Part shown: positions 32,255 to 43,100 of the stretch, one piece after another
How positions within the stretch are numbered: position 1 is the first letter of the stretch
Layout of the letters: each line of letters opens with the position of its first letter
DNA from: Adiantum capillus-veneris
Taxonomy: Eukaryota > Streptophyta > Polypodiopsida > Polypodiales > Pteridaceae
NCBI GenBank assembly: GCA_014529385.2
Contig: CM043948.1
Coordinates: 19,280,951-19,344,950 of the forward strand
Length of the DNA: 64,000 nt
Direction of reading: 5' to 3'
Program-made: the position numbers and the translations under genes
Notes under the pieces: generated by a model
Told to the model about the DNA's origin: nothing
The model's input: only the letters and a program-made list of their open reading frames with translations
The model's database searches: none

Positions 32255-33345
32255 ATGATACTGTGATTCGGTTCAACAAATCCACCCTCTTGTAAATCAT
32301 GCATTAAGTTTAAGACTTCTTGGCTTAATCCAGACTCCAGATAGCCTGTCATTATGATTGCCCATATTACAACATCTTTACCTGAGAGGTGGTCTAAAAC
32401 TCTATGAGCATCCTCAAGATGATTGCATCTCTATTGGGCATATCCTGCAGTCAGTGTGTTCAACAAGATGGCATCCTGCACAGTAAGCTCAACAAAGACT
32501 TGTTGCACACTGAAAGGTGAACCGCACTTGACATATATACCAACCAACATTTTCTCGAAGTATGCATTCTTTTCAAGTAACCCACTATCGGAATATCAAC
32601 ATGAATCCTACTGCCTTGATACAAAACCTTCTCCATAGCACAGTCTTTCAGTGAGCTCACAAAAGAAAGACTCATTTTCTTGCTCTCTATTTTTTCTTGT
32701 GTAGCCTTTATTGTTGCTTGCTTGGTGGCATTGCGAGAGAAAAGAGATGTGCGTAACTTGCAATCAATGCATTCCAAGAGACGCCGTTCCGAACATGAAG
32801 CTCCTCAAGCACTTTTTGTGCTCTCTCAAGTGCACCACATTTGGCATACATGTGAAGGTAGTGCCAAGTACGTAGTTTTTTTCAACGGTCCCTGAGTAAC
32901 AATATCATCATGAATTATTTTGCCCATATCAGCATCTTTCATAATGCCACATGCCTTCAAGATAGAAGCGTAGGTGATTGCATTTGGAGAGTTGTCGTCT
33001 CTTTGCATCTATTGAAAACAGGCTAGAGATTCTTGGCCTTGCCACTGTTGGGCATATCCCGCAATCAGAGAATTCCAAAAGACCACATGGAAGAGCTCAT
33101 ATTAGAACCTTGGGTAGAGCCACATGCCTTCAAAATGCATGACCTTTTTTGTGAACAACCCCTGACTAACAGTATCACCGTGAACTCTTTTGCCCATACC
33201 AACATCTTGAATGATGGCAGATGCCTTCTAGCTGCACATGTAGGTCATTGTATCGGGAGCTCGATGCCACATGCCTTCAAGATAGAACCGTAGGTGATTG
33301 CAGATGCCCTCTCTTTGCATTTGCTGATGGCCAAAACAACCATCT
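32255..33345 (-). pseudogene. PPR protein relic, upstream part
   Basis: Minus-strand translation shows successive PPR repeats broken by stops and frameshifts: FWNSLIAGYAQQWQGQES (about 33010-33065), then NAITYASILKACGIMKDADM and GKIIHDDIV (32870-32995), then VSSLKDCAMEKVLYQGSRIH (about 32600-32665), then HRVLDHLSGKDVVIWAIIM and a Gly-rich end at the insertion point. Around 33120-33330 the same kind of repeat appears again in damaged form. Such PLS-type PPR proteins act on RNA in plastids and mitochondria. It cannot be functional: stops occur at several repeats and the gene is cut by a retrotransposon. Confidence 0.78.
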
Positions 33346-33433
33346 CGGACGGCTACCCCTTCCATCTATGGTGGGCAAAAGGCTCAAGTCGCTTCTCCAC
33401 AGCAGCTCGCTTCTTCTTGTACAAAGCACGGCA

Positions 33434-33790
33434 CCTGTGCGAGTGCTCATGAACTTTTTTGTAAACACGAGAGCAATTTTTTGCCTGTTTATAGCAGCCC
33501 GCAGGTTTTTGGAATGCAGATCCTGCCATGGTTAAAAGCAGCACTGTTTTTACTTGTTCCTACGAGGCTCCTAGCCATGCAATTCCAGTTGTGTGCAATG
33601 GCTTTGATCATGCCAAGTGGCCACTTGTGGGAACCTGTGCGAGCGCTCATGAACTTTTTGGTAAACACGAGAGCAATTTTTTAGCTAGTTATAGCAGGCG
33701 CGCAGGTTTTTGGACTGCAGATCTTACCACTGTAAAAAGAAGTGCTAGTTTTACTTGTTCCTGCGAGGCCCTTGGTCATGCGATTCATTT
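33434..33790. repeat. 200-bp tandem duplication
   Basis: 33434-33633 and 33634-33790 align from CCTGTGCGAG through TTTTACTTGTTCCT with scattered differences. The second copy is incomplete. No coding function is seen. Confidence 0.85.
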
Positions 33791-33989
33791 GGTGGTGCTG
33801 AGAATAACCACTACTCAGACTTCTTAATACTCTCTTCACAAATAACCACAAGGGTCCGAGCCATGAGTATGTGCAAGCATTCTCAAACATCAATTCTCTT
33901 TAGTACTCCTCCCGAGAGTAAATCACCAATCCTTGAAATCAGTATTAAAACCAGAGTAACAATTCAAATCGGCACCAACAGGTTTAAAG

Positions 33990-34800
33990 TATTTAAACAT
34001 TTTCCAAAAAGTACTTCCTCAAACAGAGTTCAAAAGTATTAAAAAAACAACTAGATAATTCATCTTGGTTTTTTTTGGAGAGCTGAACTTTGAGGACGAT
34101 TGGCTTGCCCTTTTGCATCAAGGTAATTGTACGGTTCCGAATCTGGAGTGTCGCATCATTCTTGTCATGGCAAGGCATGCCCAAGAGAACGTCACAAGTG
34201 CCCAACTTCATAATGTGAAAAGCGGCTTTTTCGTGGTATCCTTGGATGGTCACTAGAAGAGGATCAATGAGAAGTACCACCTTTTGGGTATGACCAGTGG
34301 CTAACTAGGCTTCAATTTTTCCACCCTATGGATCATAATCAAAGTCCATCTGCCTCAAGAATTCTAGATGGATGAAGTTTTTGGTAGCTTCTGGGTCAAA
34401 GAAATTAGGGCTTTGAAGCTGCAGACTTTGCCATATGCTTGACACAATTCATTTGTACTTTTGATGTGTATGCCATAGATGTCAGGTACAAGTCCAATGG
34501 CTGGTTTTGCTCGTTTAGCTAGACAATCTCAATAATTTTTTTGTTGTTTTCAGGAGTTCTAGTTATAGCTAGAGTTGCTTTTGTAGTAAACTCTAGATTT
34601 CTTTTTCATCAATTTGTAGCTGACCGCAGCATGGTCCATAGGCTCTTGCATGATTGAGTCTTGGTTGGACAGACAATATTCTTGTAATGGTGATGGTAGT
34701 CCAATGGTGTATGGCTCGCACTAGTCCTCCAAGGGGATAAACTTAAAGGAGGATATTGGAAGGTAGACGTCGAGAAAACTTTGGTTATAGTCATCCATGG
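33990..34800 (-). pseudogene. Ty3/gypsy gag-protease relic
   Basis: The minus-strand frame 33993-34280 contains HIMKLGTCDVLLGMP followed by HDKNDATLQI, the second half of a gypsy retropepsin (xDxxLGMPW.. pattern). Upstream, with a stop between, FFDPEATKNFIHLEFL matches the active-site loop D-S/T-G-A-T-x-x-F-I with the S/T-G replaced by P-E. Remains of gag may extend to about 34800. No LTRs or pol were found with it, so this is an isolated fragment. Confidence 0.65.
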
Positions 34801-35274
34801 TCTCTATGGCAAGCATTTTCAAGTCACCTCCATTAGGAAAAATATGGAGCCCAAAAGGGCCTTATAAGAGCAACCAATCAGATTTAGTCAATAATAGGAC
34901 ATAGAAGGGGGGGGGGGGGCATGGATAGCCTATATCTATGTACTTCAAAACTATATCATGTAACATATCTATGGAAAGCTCCAAATGCACTATCGTCCGA
35001 AAAATTTAAAGTTAAAATGCTCAAGCTATGGCCATTCAAAAGAATGAAAAATGTGGTGGGACACAAGCCCATTCTCATTGGTGTACAGAGTATATTCCAA
35101 AAGCATCTATAATCCTAAAGGACCGTTTTGGGGTTCAAATTTTTTGTAATGCATTCTGACAATATTTGGACTTTGAAAGAGAGGTCAAATAACTACGTGC
35201 AAATATTATCTTGAAATCTTGCCAAGCCCTTGGAGCATGTGGTTGTGTAGCAATTGAACTTCACCACTACATAG
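34801..35274. other. Non-coding spacer with G tract
   Basis: No gene is seen. There is a 12-base G run at about 34908-34919. Confidence 0.5.
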
Positions 35275-37616
35275 TGATAGCCGTTTTTTGGCTCTCCGTA
35301 ATTTCCATAGTGAGTTAACCCACCCTACCAAAATCATCCAAACACTGTGGCTATCCCTACCATTTCACTATATATAGGTGTGTGTGAGTTAGGGAACTTT
35401 TCCCATATCTTCTTAAAAACCCTTAATTAGCTAGTCACTGGGTTAGTTGAGCCAAAAAAATAAAAACTATATAAACAATATAAGTATATTATGGCCCATT
35501 TGTGTGTAAATATTTCATTGTATATAGGGCCTAAATAAAAAGATTTTTCATAATTATTTTGGTATTTATTTAAATATTTCTACCTATGGTGTGTTATTTA
35601 TGCTATGTACATTGACTCACCATTACCATATTTTTTCTTACCATTTTGCATACTCTTTATTCCATATAAAAATAATTTCATGCAAGCTTCTCTTATTTTT
35701 TGTGTAACTCCATCCCAACAAAAATCCAAAAAAACTAGTTCTATTTATGTGTATAATTTTTCACTATTGTCATTTTTTCCTTCCTACATCTATTCTCTAT
35801 TACTCTCATAAATTAGACCACCAAAAGTATTCATCTTTTTATGGTAGACTTATAATGAGAGAGATTTATTTTGACCCCTTTATATTTTTTCCACCTATAT
35901 TATTTATATTTGACATGTACATATTTTTTTAGACCCCTCAATATTTGATTTTCTTAGTTGTACTATTCACTTATATCATTATCTCAACAATATCTTCAAT
36001 TATAGACCTACCAAATAAGGTCAAGGGTATGTGGAATGCATGCATGCACCATGGGGAGCTCACTCTTGGAGGTATTCAAAAGAATCATCCAAAGAAGGAC
36101 CTTGTGCAGTGGAAAAAACATTCGGTTTTGCTGAATTTTTAAAGATCACATGCTCCCCGAATTTGAAAAGGTGATACAAACAAAAGTTGTAGCTCGTGAG
36201 CTGAAATTTCACCTCATATTTTTTCATATTTTTTTGAGCTACGAGTTGTGAGCTAGGATTTTATTTGTGGACCCCAGTTTGCCCATGCTATGCAGCCACA
36301 CTGCCTCTTCTACTTTATCATTTTCCTCTTTCACACACACCTCTCCACTCATCATCCCCACCTCTCTCACCACTCCTCTCTGCACCCTACTCACCTTCTT
36401 CTAAACCTTGAAGAATAAGAGAAACCATGGTGAACTCATGTTTCCTACACACACTTCCATTCCAAAATTGACCACCTAGTCTCATTTTTCCTCATCCATA
36501 TTACCCATATCTATCAAAAAACCATAAAATTCAGCCTCTTCTCTTGAAAGACAGCATCATGGTGATTGATTACTCATATTCAATTACCTTGGCTCCCAAA
36601 GTAAGGTCAAGAGTGAAAAAAACGTACCGTAAAAGCTAGTGGACCGTCAACAAGCGTCAAAATTGACTCTACTCAAGACACTTGGAGCATCAACATTGTA
36701 AGAAATCCATGTTTTCTTACCTATTAAGAGTTTTTTCTTCCTTATTTGTATCCTACTTGGATACTCCCATTGTAAATATCCAATTCCATTTGTAAATCAA
36801 TAAAATAACTAACTCTACTAATTTACTAACACTAACCTACTATGAAAAGTCCTATCACCTCCACTTCTTGATAATTCCAAGCAAAAGAAATTAGATAAGT
36901 GCTGAAAATCTAACACAACCATGGTTAGAGGAGTAACCCTAGCCTTCAAAATTGCTATAAAAGGAGGGTGTAGCTAGCACAAAGGGAGAGCCATAAGCAA
37001 GAGCACTATGCTATATCTTGAGAAGCCAAGCTCAACCTCTCTAGAAGGAGCTCTTGAGTGGAAGCTCATTGTCGTATGCTTGTGCATGTGTTGTAATAGG
37101 GGTGATTAGCATGGAACTCTATGCCATTGTAAGAGAGAGAGCGATCATTGAATTGAGAGTGGAAAATCTATCATTCCTCCTACTAGTGTAAGCCCAACAT
37201 TTGCTGAATCAAGGAGGGTGGATTTGGACTAAGCTTGGATACTTTGTCTCTCTTCCAACGTGAAGTAATGGACAACAATGATGTGTAAGTGTCTTGGTGA
37301 TATTTTTAGTTCTTGATAGCTTGTGTCTGGGTGTTGTCATCAATTTAGTCATAAATCCCACATATTGTAAGAGGGCGACAGGGTGGAGAGGACTCCCCTG
37401 GCCTTAAGACAGTGATTGGGATGTCTTTTCTTGTGATGTGTCGTGGTGAAATTTACTCAAGCTATGTTGAACAAATACTAATCTCACTTTGATCGGTCAT
37501 GACAGATTTGTGAGAAGGTATTAATGCAACAAGCACCCCCTCCCTCTTCTCTCTCTTTCTTACATATATAATTGTGTTTGCTTGCTCATTGCCGATACAT
37601 TTCAAAGCAGCCCGAG

Positions 37617-37696
<80 letters not shown>

Positions 37697-37870
37697 ACGC
37701 GTCCTAGTTCGCATCCAAAACTAGGTGGTGCCCCAAATTTGTGTAGGGTTAGGTTGCGGGTTTGTGTGTGTGTTTGTTGTTTTTTTCCAACCCCAACCCA
37801 ATTGAGCAGCACGGGAGCCTACAAGGGTGCTTAGAGGACACTCTTCTTGTTGCTCGCCCCGGACCGCCTC
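35275..37870 (-). repeat. 2.7-kb inverted repeat, right copy
   Basis: The reverse complement of this segment aligns with 22991-25717 from CGGCTATCA to GAGGCGGTCCGGGGC, with many substitutions and indels. It carries a very long (CT)n array at 37618-37694. The ends sharing GAGGCGGTCCGGGGC face outward in both copies. No protein-coding region is recognised. Confidence 0.75.
37618..37694. repeat. (CT)n microsatellite
   Basis: About 38 CT units within the right copy of the inverted repeat. Confidence 0.95.
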
Positions 37871-38049
37871 AATAGCATTGTGTTTAAGAAACCTGGCTGC
37901 TCAAGAAATCTTGGATTCTTCTATATAGTTCCCCAAAGCATAGATGTGGTTGATTTGCACTATAGGAACTGAAATGCTTTCTTTCGATCTTTCACCCCAA
38001 AAAAGGTGAAAATTTTGAATGTCATGCCGCCATGCTTGAAATCTTTAGG

Positions 38050-38700
38050 CTGATTAGGCGTGTATCTCGGGTACATATGATAAGGGTATCCATACGGGCT
38101 CCAACGTACCATTGTAGCATGGTGGTGGGGGAGGTGGGGCCATTGTCGGTGGCAAAGACGGTTGCACTTGATTAGGGTCAGATGGCTGCACCATATTCCT
38201 GAAGACTCCCCCGATTAGAACAAACGGCTGGGAAGGTTGTCGGCTAGAAGCTCTCTTACTTTCTGGTGCCAAAGGAGGTACCACCTAGGGCATCAAAGGG
38301 GTAGGCATGTAATTCAAAAACTGTTGAAAACTTTACAACATTGGAAGATTCTGGTGAGGATGCCGCGAAAGAATGTTGCGAAGCTCGTTGAGGAGAAATT
38401 GTAGGTACTCTCCCGAATCCATGAACGCCATGTGGTCTTAGGTTTTTATGGCTCATGCCCCATAAGACAGAGCGATGAAGACATGAGCTCGCTTGATGCG
38501 TGATGGAGTAAGGGTGGGAGTGACTAATAAGTCCGGCATTGGGACATGAAGATTCTCGAGAAATTTTTAGAAGCATTGCTTTGCTCTATCTGCTCTTTGG
38601 TAGGACTGGTATGCTTTCATAAAAGCACACACCTGAAGCTCTGATACCATTGTAGTAGGGACGGGCACCATGTGTTAACAGAAAAGAACATAATGAACAA
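38050..38700 (-). pseudogene. Retrotransposon gag-like relic behind a tRNA-Met primer site
   Basis: Minus-strand frames of 38256-38576 and 38054-38284 give a His/Ser-rich stretch, then a proline-rich segment (PPTMAPPPPPPCYNG) ending in a stop. Position, orientation and composition, directly downstream of an LTR and primer site (38734-38957), suggest the gag start of an LTR element. No zinc knuckle or pol was found, so the family is not established. Confidence 0.4.
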
Positions 38701-38805
38701 CTTCAAGCACTTTGGTTGAAGCTCTTGTACCATTGTAAGAGGGACAAGCACCACGTGCCAATGGAAAAGAACAGATTGAACAATTTTAAGCACTTCAAAT
38801 AACAT
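38640..38805. repeat. Tandem duplication covering the LTR/primer-site junction
   Basis: About 80 bp from GCTCT(G/T)xTACCATTGTA through GAAAAGAACA and AAGCACTT occurs at 38640-38712 and again at 38730-38795, with many differences. Confidence 0.7.
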
Positions 38806-38957
38806 TGAACTGAAAGAGATGGACAATACACGAGACAGGGAGTGGTGGAGTTTCACCCCAAGAGAGAGCTAGCAGCAAACCCTTGCACGCCTTTTGGTAT
38901 TTCTATATATTACTTCAACTCACTACAAGCCAGTACTATGTTCTTTGCACTCCCACA
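38734..38957 (-). repeat. LTR with tRNA-Met primer site (minus strand)
   Basis: The minus strand reads TGTGGGAGTGCAAAG at 38957 and ends CTCTTACA at 38734. ATGGTACAAGAGC follows, resembling the tRNA-Met primer site. A TATA-like TAATATATAG lies near 38908. An 80-bp duplication places a second, better primer site (ATGGTATCAGAGC) at about 38642-38654. No matching second LTR was found in the window. Confidence 0.6.
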
Positions 38958-39420
38958 CTGAGACGTGCCAGATATTGGGCCCATGGCACATATTTTGGCC
39001 ATAAAAAGTAGCTACATAAAAAGCTTCAAGTTCTAAAATCATATGGCCCAAAATTGGTGTTGAAATCAGCCAGCAAAAAAATCTGTACAGTTGCCACATC
39101 AGCAGCTAGCATAGAATGCAAAATTCCATACAGCCTACTAGTGTGATTTATGAAGCGTCCGTTTAGCTATTTCTATGTCATCAATTGAATTCGCAAAAGC
39201 ATTGTGTGTGTGTCTTGCTTTGTTTTAATGTCTGTAGGTCGCTTGGGCTGCATCGAACAAGGTCCCATTAGTTGGTGGGAACTCTTCTTTAAGAATAGGC
39301 CACTCGGCGAGATTTTGCAAGTTGGTAAAACTTCTTCCGCTAATTCTAGGGTTTAGGCCCCTTGAGCAAGATCTTCAATTTGACTCTGGTCTTCAATAGT
39401 TTGACATGCTAGCAATTTGT

Positions 39421-39514
39421 GACATGAGGTCGTTGCTGCCACTAGCTTTAGCCAAGGAGAGGCTTCTGACATGAGGCCGTTGCTGCCACTAGCTTTAGCC
39501 AAGGAGAGGCTTGT
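39421..39514. repeat. 47-bp tandem duplication
   Basis: Two units, 39421-39467 and 39468-39514, differing at about three positions. Confidence 0.92.
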
Positions 39515-39973
39515 GAGTGGAAAATAAGGGCAAACAGTGCTCCTTATAAATGATTTGGACCCTTTTGTTGGAGTTCAAGTTATCGGTGTCTGAGCCCGTG
39601 GGTCAAAGTTCAAGGCACATACAACTGGCAGGGAACCAATTAGACATATCTAAAACACTAGTGATGAGTGCACCTATCAATTTTTGTTGGTCGGATTATG
39701 GACGGTATGGATGGGATGTGTTTCAAAGTTCATTGTCTCATAACGTTTTTGACATGATGTGTTAAAAGTGGGGATTCTTGGATGTAGTGTGGTCTACAAC
39801 TCAATTTTCTATAAGGCAACTAATGCTCAAAATGGAATTCTTTTAAGGTAAAAAAATTGGAGTCAACAAATCTTAGGTGTATCCAGCATGGCCGGTGTTG
39901 TTGGGGTGTACATGTAGCTTCTTCATGAACTTGGTCTCACTATTTATGTCCACTATGAGCTGGAGAGAGGGTG

Positions 39974-40200
39974 TTAATTAAGTTATGGAATCTCGAGTGA
40001 ACTTCCCCATGTGATCTCAATATTTATTTTTTCTTTTAAGTATTTAGTTCACATATTTTTTTGGCTATATAAGCACACCTAGCCCCCATTGTATACAATA
40101 TTAGGGCGGGTTCATACGATGTGGAAACAGAGAAAAAGAAAGCTGTGTGTGTCCAAGTTGGCATGTTTTTATTGAAGCTAGAGATAGCATCACATTTTTG
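39974..40200 (+). repeat. Possible Copia-type 3' LTR
   Basis: A purine-rich GAGCTGGAGAGAGGG precedes TGTTAATTAAGTTATGG, with a TATA box (GGCTATATAAGC) about 100 bp downstream. The layout fits a polypurine tract plus LTR, but no partner LTR or coding region is present and the right edge is uncertain. Confidence 0.35.
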
Positions 40201-40301
40201 GGGCCTCCACAAGTCCCTTGTGACGTGGAGGCAGCTAAAAAGCCAAGCTTGTACCGCCAGGCTTGTCTAAACCCGGCCTCGATTATTCATTGCTGAGGTT
40301 A

Positions 40302-40570
40302 CACAAGAACATTTAGAAATTTACTCATGTAGGAAAACCTAGTCTTTTTCAATGTTTTTCATACAATGTATAACATCATGAGCTTTTGCTCGAGAGGCAC
40401 CGCATACCTAGCTAGGTACGCTATGGGGCAGGTGACTACCAGGCCCCGACAGTCCCGTGCCCCCGATTGTACCTAGCTAGGTATGCAGTGCCTCCCTCAC
40501 AGAAGCTCATGATGTTGAGGTAAGTCACGACGTGGAAATTATTGTGAAAATTTGTCCAAAACTTCTTGTG
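40302..40570 (-). mobile_element. Foldback MITE, copy 3
   Basis: Inverted relative to copies 1 and 2. Terminal CACAAGAA at the left and CTTCTTGTG at the right. The internal palindrome is complete: both ACCTAGCTAGGTA boxes and both CATCATGAGCTT arms are present. It gives the best view of the family structure, about 265 bp. Confidence 0.8.
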
Positions 40571-41347
40571 AATTAATTGGCTTAGGAGTCTCTCTCTCTC
40601 TCTCTCATGAATTCTCTCCTTGGTCTGGACGCTTCCGCATCGTAGGCTTTGACATGAACCCCATCCCCTGGAACACTTCCTTATCTCGCCATTCCTCCCG
40701 CGCCTCTTACAACTCTCAATGTGAATCTGTAGAACATCAGCCCCAAGTACTATATCTAGTCGCTTACCCACTTGATCAAATCCTCACTATTACATCATAG
40801 TCTTGATGAATCCTAATTCCTCACTATCTCCTTTGTTTCATGAGATGCGTATCATTGAGACTAGCAAGATGTTGTTGGTGTCCCTCATGACTAAGTGACA
40901 CGCAGCATTTAACAGGGGAGTGAGGGGATCAATGGATGGGAAGTCCATGCGCAGCCGTTGAGGTGACCTACACCGTAGATCGCTTGTTAAAACTATACCC
41001 GGCCAAGAACTAAGCCCGGACACGGGGCCTGTCTGGGTTTAGTTCTAGGCCAGTCTAGGTTTATCATTTATAACACCATGTAAACTGGCACTCCTTTCAC
41101 ATGCACGTGGATGGGCCACGTGGTTAGCTCAAGCCTCAAATGGCATTGGGGCACGAGGTCGTGGATTTCCAATCTCGGCTCCCAAACGGCGCCCCCATTT
41201 TTTGGATAGGTGTGTCCACCTCAAGATGCCTGCCAAACTTCCCTCGCCATCAATCCCCTTACCCGTCCCCACGTCCCATCTTGTGTCACTTAGTGTTGTG
41301 GGTCGGCATCTATTGCCCTCGAGACACACACACACACACACAGAGAA

Positions 41348-41430
<83 letters not shown>

Positions 41431-42044
41431 CCTTTTTGGCCCGATCACCCACTGGCTGGTTGGCAATTTTGCGAATCCTGAGCTTCAACTAAGTAAAGGG
41501 GTAGGGTCGTAGGCCGCTCTGCTACCATCGGTCACCCAACCTGGCTAGAAATAGCACGTTGGCACCCCCAGTCCAAGGAATCATGGACCTTTGTACTCCT
41601 TTCAGACAATAGGGCCTTGGTGACCTCTGTGCTATGTCCCCAACACGTCAACATCATCAGATTCAACGTCCCTTTGAGTGTTACAACACCTGCATACCAC
41701 CTTTGTCCTCTACCCACGACACACCGATTCACCACCTAGCGTTGCTACTCACTAGTAAGCAATCCATATATGTACTCAACGAGGTACCTAATGAAAAAGG
41801 AATGACCACGAGTGGTGATAAATATTGCATTGTCGGTACCCCATACAGGGATGCGGTGTGACCTCTCTTGCAAAGCCTTCATAAGGAAAGCTTGGCCTAT
41901 TTTATATAGGAATGAAGTCTTTAGCTTGTTACACTAAAAACATAATAAGTCATGTATGGAGGTATGTGAAACATAGGTATGTCTTGCGTTGTCCTTTCTT
42001 TAAAGGCTAATATGGCTCTAGGTTTTTGTTGTATCATGGGGGAT
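40571..42044. other. Unrecognised, with SINE-like and microsatellite sequence
   Basis: No gene is seen. A segment at about 41118-41185 (GTGGTTAGCTCAAG, then GTCGTGGATTTCC) has weak tRNA-like box A and box B resemblance, as in SINEs. A compound (CA)n(GA)n array lies at 41328-41429. The right part (to 42198) is probably an LTR, since a primer site follows at 42199. Confidence 0.4.
41328..41429. repeat. Compound (CA)n(GA)n microsatellite
   Basis: Seven or so CA units pass through AGAGAAAGAG into about 40 GA units. Confidence 0.95.
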
Positions 42045-42180
42045 TTGTTGTGCGTCGTGTGTGACTCCACTAAGGTTGCAAACACACAACTTGTGTGTAA
42101 GAAAGCTCAATGACACACTGCTTCCTTGCACACAGGTTGTGTGTTTGGAGTCTTAGTGGCTCACACACGGCGCACAACAA
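42045..42180. repeat. Hairpin: 62-bp inverted repeat with 13-nt loop
   Basis: Arm 42045-42106 is nearly the reverse complement of 42120-42180 (shared TTGTTGTGCG-CGTGTGTGA, CCACTAAG and AAACACACAAC). It ends 18 bp before an LTR/primer-site junction. The function is unknown; it may be a foldback insertion in the LTR or a structured RNA region at the LTR end. Confidence 0.85.
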
Positions 42181-42198
42181 GTACTCTGTGAAATAACA

Positions 42199-42220
42199 TT
42201 TTTGGTGCCGCTGTCAGGGA
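42199..42220 (+). other. Tat/Athila-type primer binding site
   Basis: TTTTTGGTGCCGCTGTCAGG follows AAATAACA. It differs at a few positions from the site of the element at 14-22.8 kb. It marks the 3' edge of a plus-strand 5' LTR (left edge not determined) and the start of a leader that is lost after about 42.5 kb. Confidence 0.65.
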
Positions 42221-42736
42221 GGCGCTCTACGTCAAGCTCTAGACGCAGCTGCGTTGCTAGTCTTTTTTGTAGTTTTCTATCTTTTTCTATAGATTTGTTA
42301 GTTTGAATGTTGTATTGCGTAGATCTACTGTTGTAGTAGGATAGATCCACTTTTTTGGCTGAGAAAAAGATTTAGGATTAGGGCAGATTCTGTGTTTTCT
42401 GCACATCTTGTAATTTCTGCAGCATTTAAGCAATTTCTTGCATTTCAACAATTTCATGTGTTTTTTGTAATTTTTGAAATATTAATTACATTTTTGTATG
42501 AAAAAATAAAAATAAAAATAAAATAAATTTTTTTTAAAAACAAACAGCACAGAGATATGGCTCGATTTTGAATTGACAAAAAAAAGACTCCAACTAGCCC
42601 CCCGTGTAGGCGAGAGAAAGAAAGAGCCCCATTGGCCCCGGTCCCAGCACCGGCTCTGACCTTGGTCTTGATTATATATATAGAAATTAGAGTCCTCCAT
42701 ACCTTCCTTTCACGAGAAGTAATAGCGTCTCATTTT
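42221..42736. other. Leader remnant and spacer
   Basis: Non-coding, T-rich sequence following the primer site, with an A-rich stretch near 42500. No ORF of note. Confidence 0.45.
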
Positions 42737-42946
42737 TCTTTTTTGGCAAAACTCACAATTTGTGAGTGTATTGTATTGAGCACATGATAAATTTTATTCA
42801 TCCCTCAACAAATGAACTATAATCACAAAACAAGCAATTGATCTTTTTTGGCAAAACTCACAATTTGTGAGTGTATTGTATTGAGCACATGATAAATTTT
42901 ATTCATCCCTTAACAAATGAACTATAATCACAAAACAAGCAATTGA
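42737..42946. repeat. 105-bp tandem duplication of a LINE 3' end
   Basis: 42737-42841 and 42842-42946 are almost identical and contain the LINE-terminal inverted motif ACTCACAATTTGTGAGT. Confidence 0.92.
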
Positions 42947-43078
42947 TACAAAGCAGTGTTAGTTCTTGCATAGATCTTTGTAGCTATTGACTCAAAAATT
43001 CAAGGGAAAACTCTTTTGGGAAGCCATAATTTTGAAACACAAAAACTTCATCTCATTTTTTCCTTTTGTCACTTCCCT

Positions 43079-43100
43079 CCCCCCCCCCCCCCCCCCCCCC
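43079..43100. repeat. 22-base C homopolymer
   Basis: An uninterrupted C run within the LINE relic, comparable to the G runs elsewhere. Confidence 0.9.

Noticed and set aside
35605-36142. Short hydrophobic plus-strand ORFs
   Set aside because: AT-rich sequence inside the right inverted repeat; not conserved with the left copy.
41118-41185. SINE head
   Set aside because: Box A and B resemblance is weak and no tail or target duplication could be defined.
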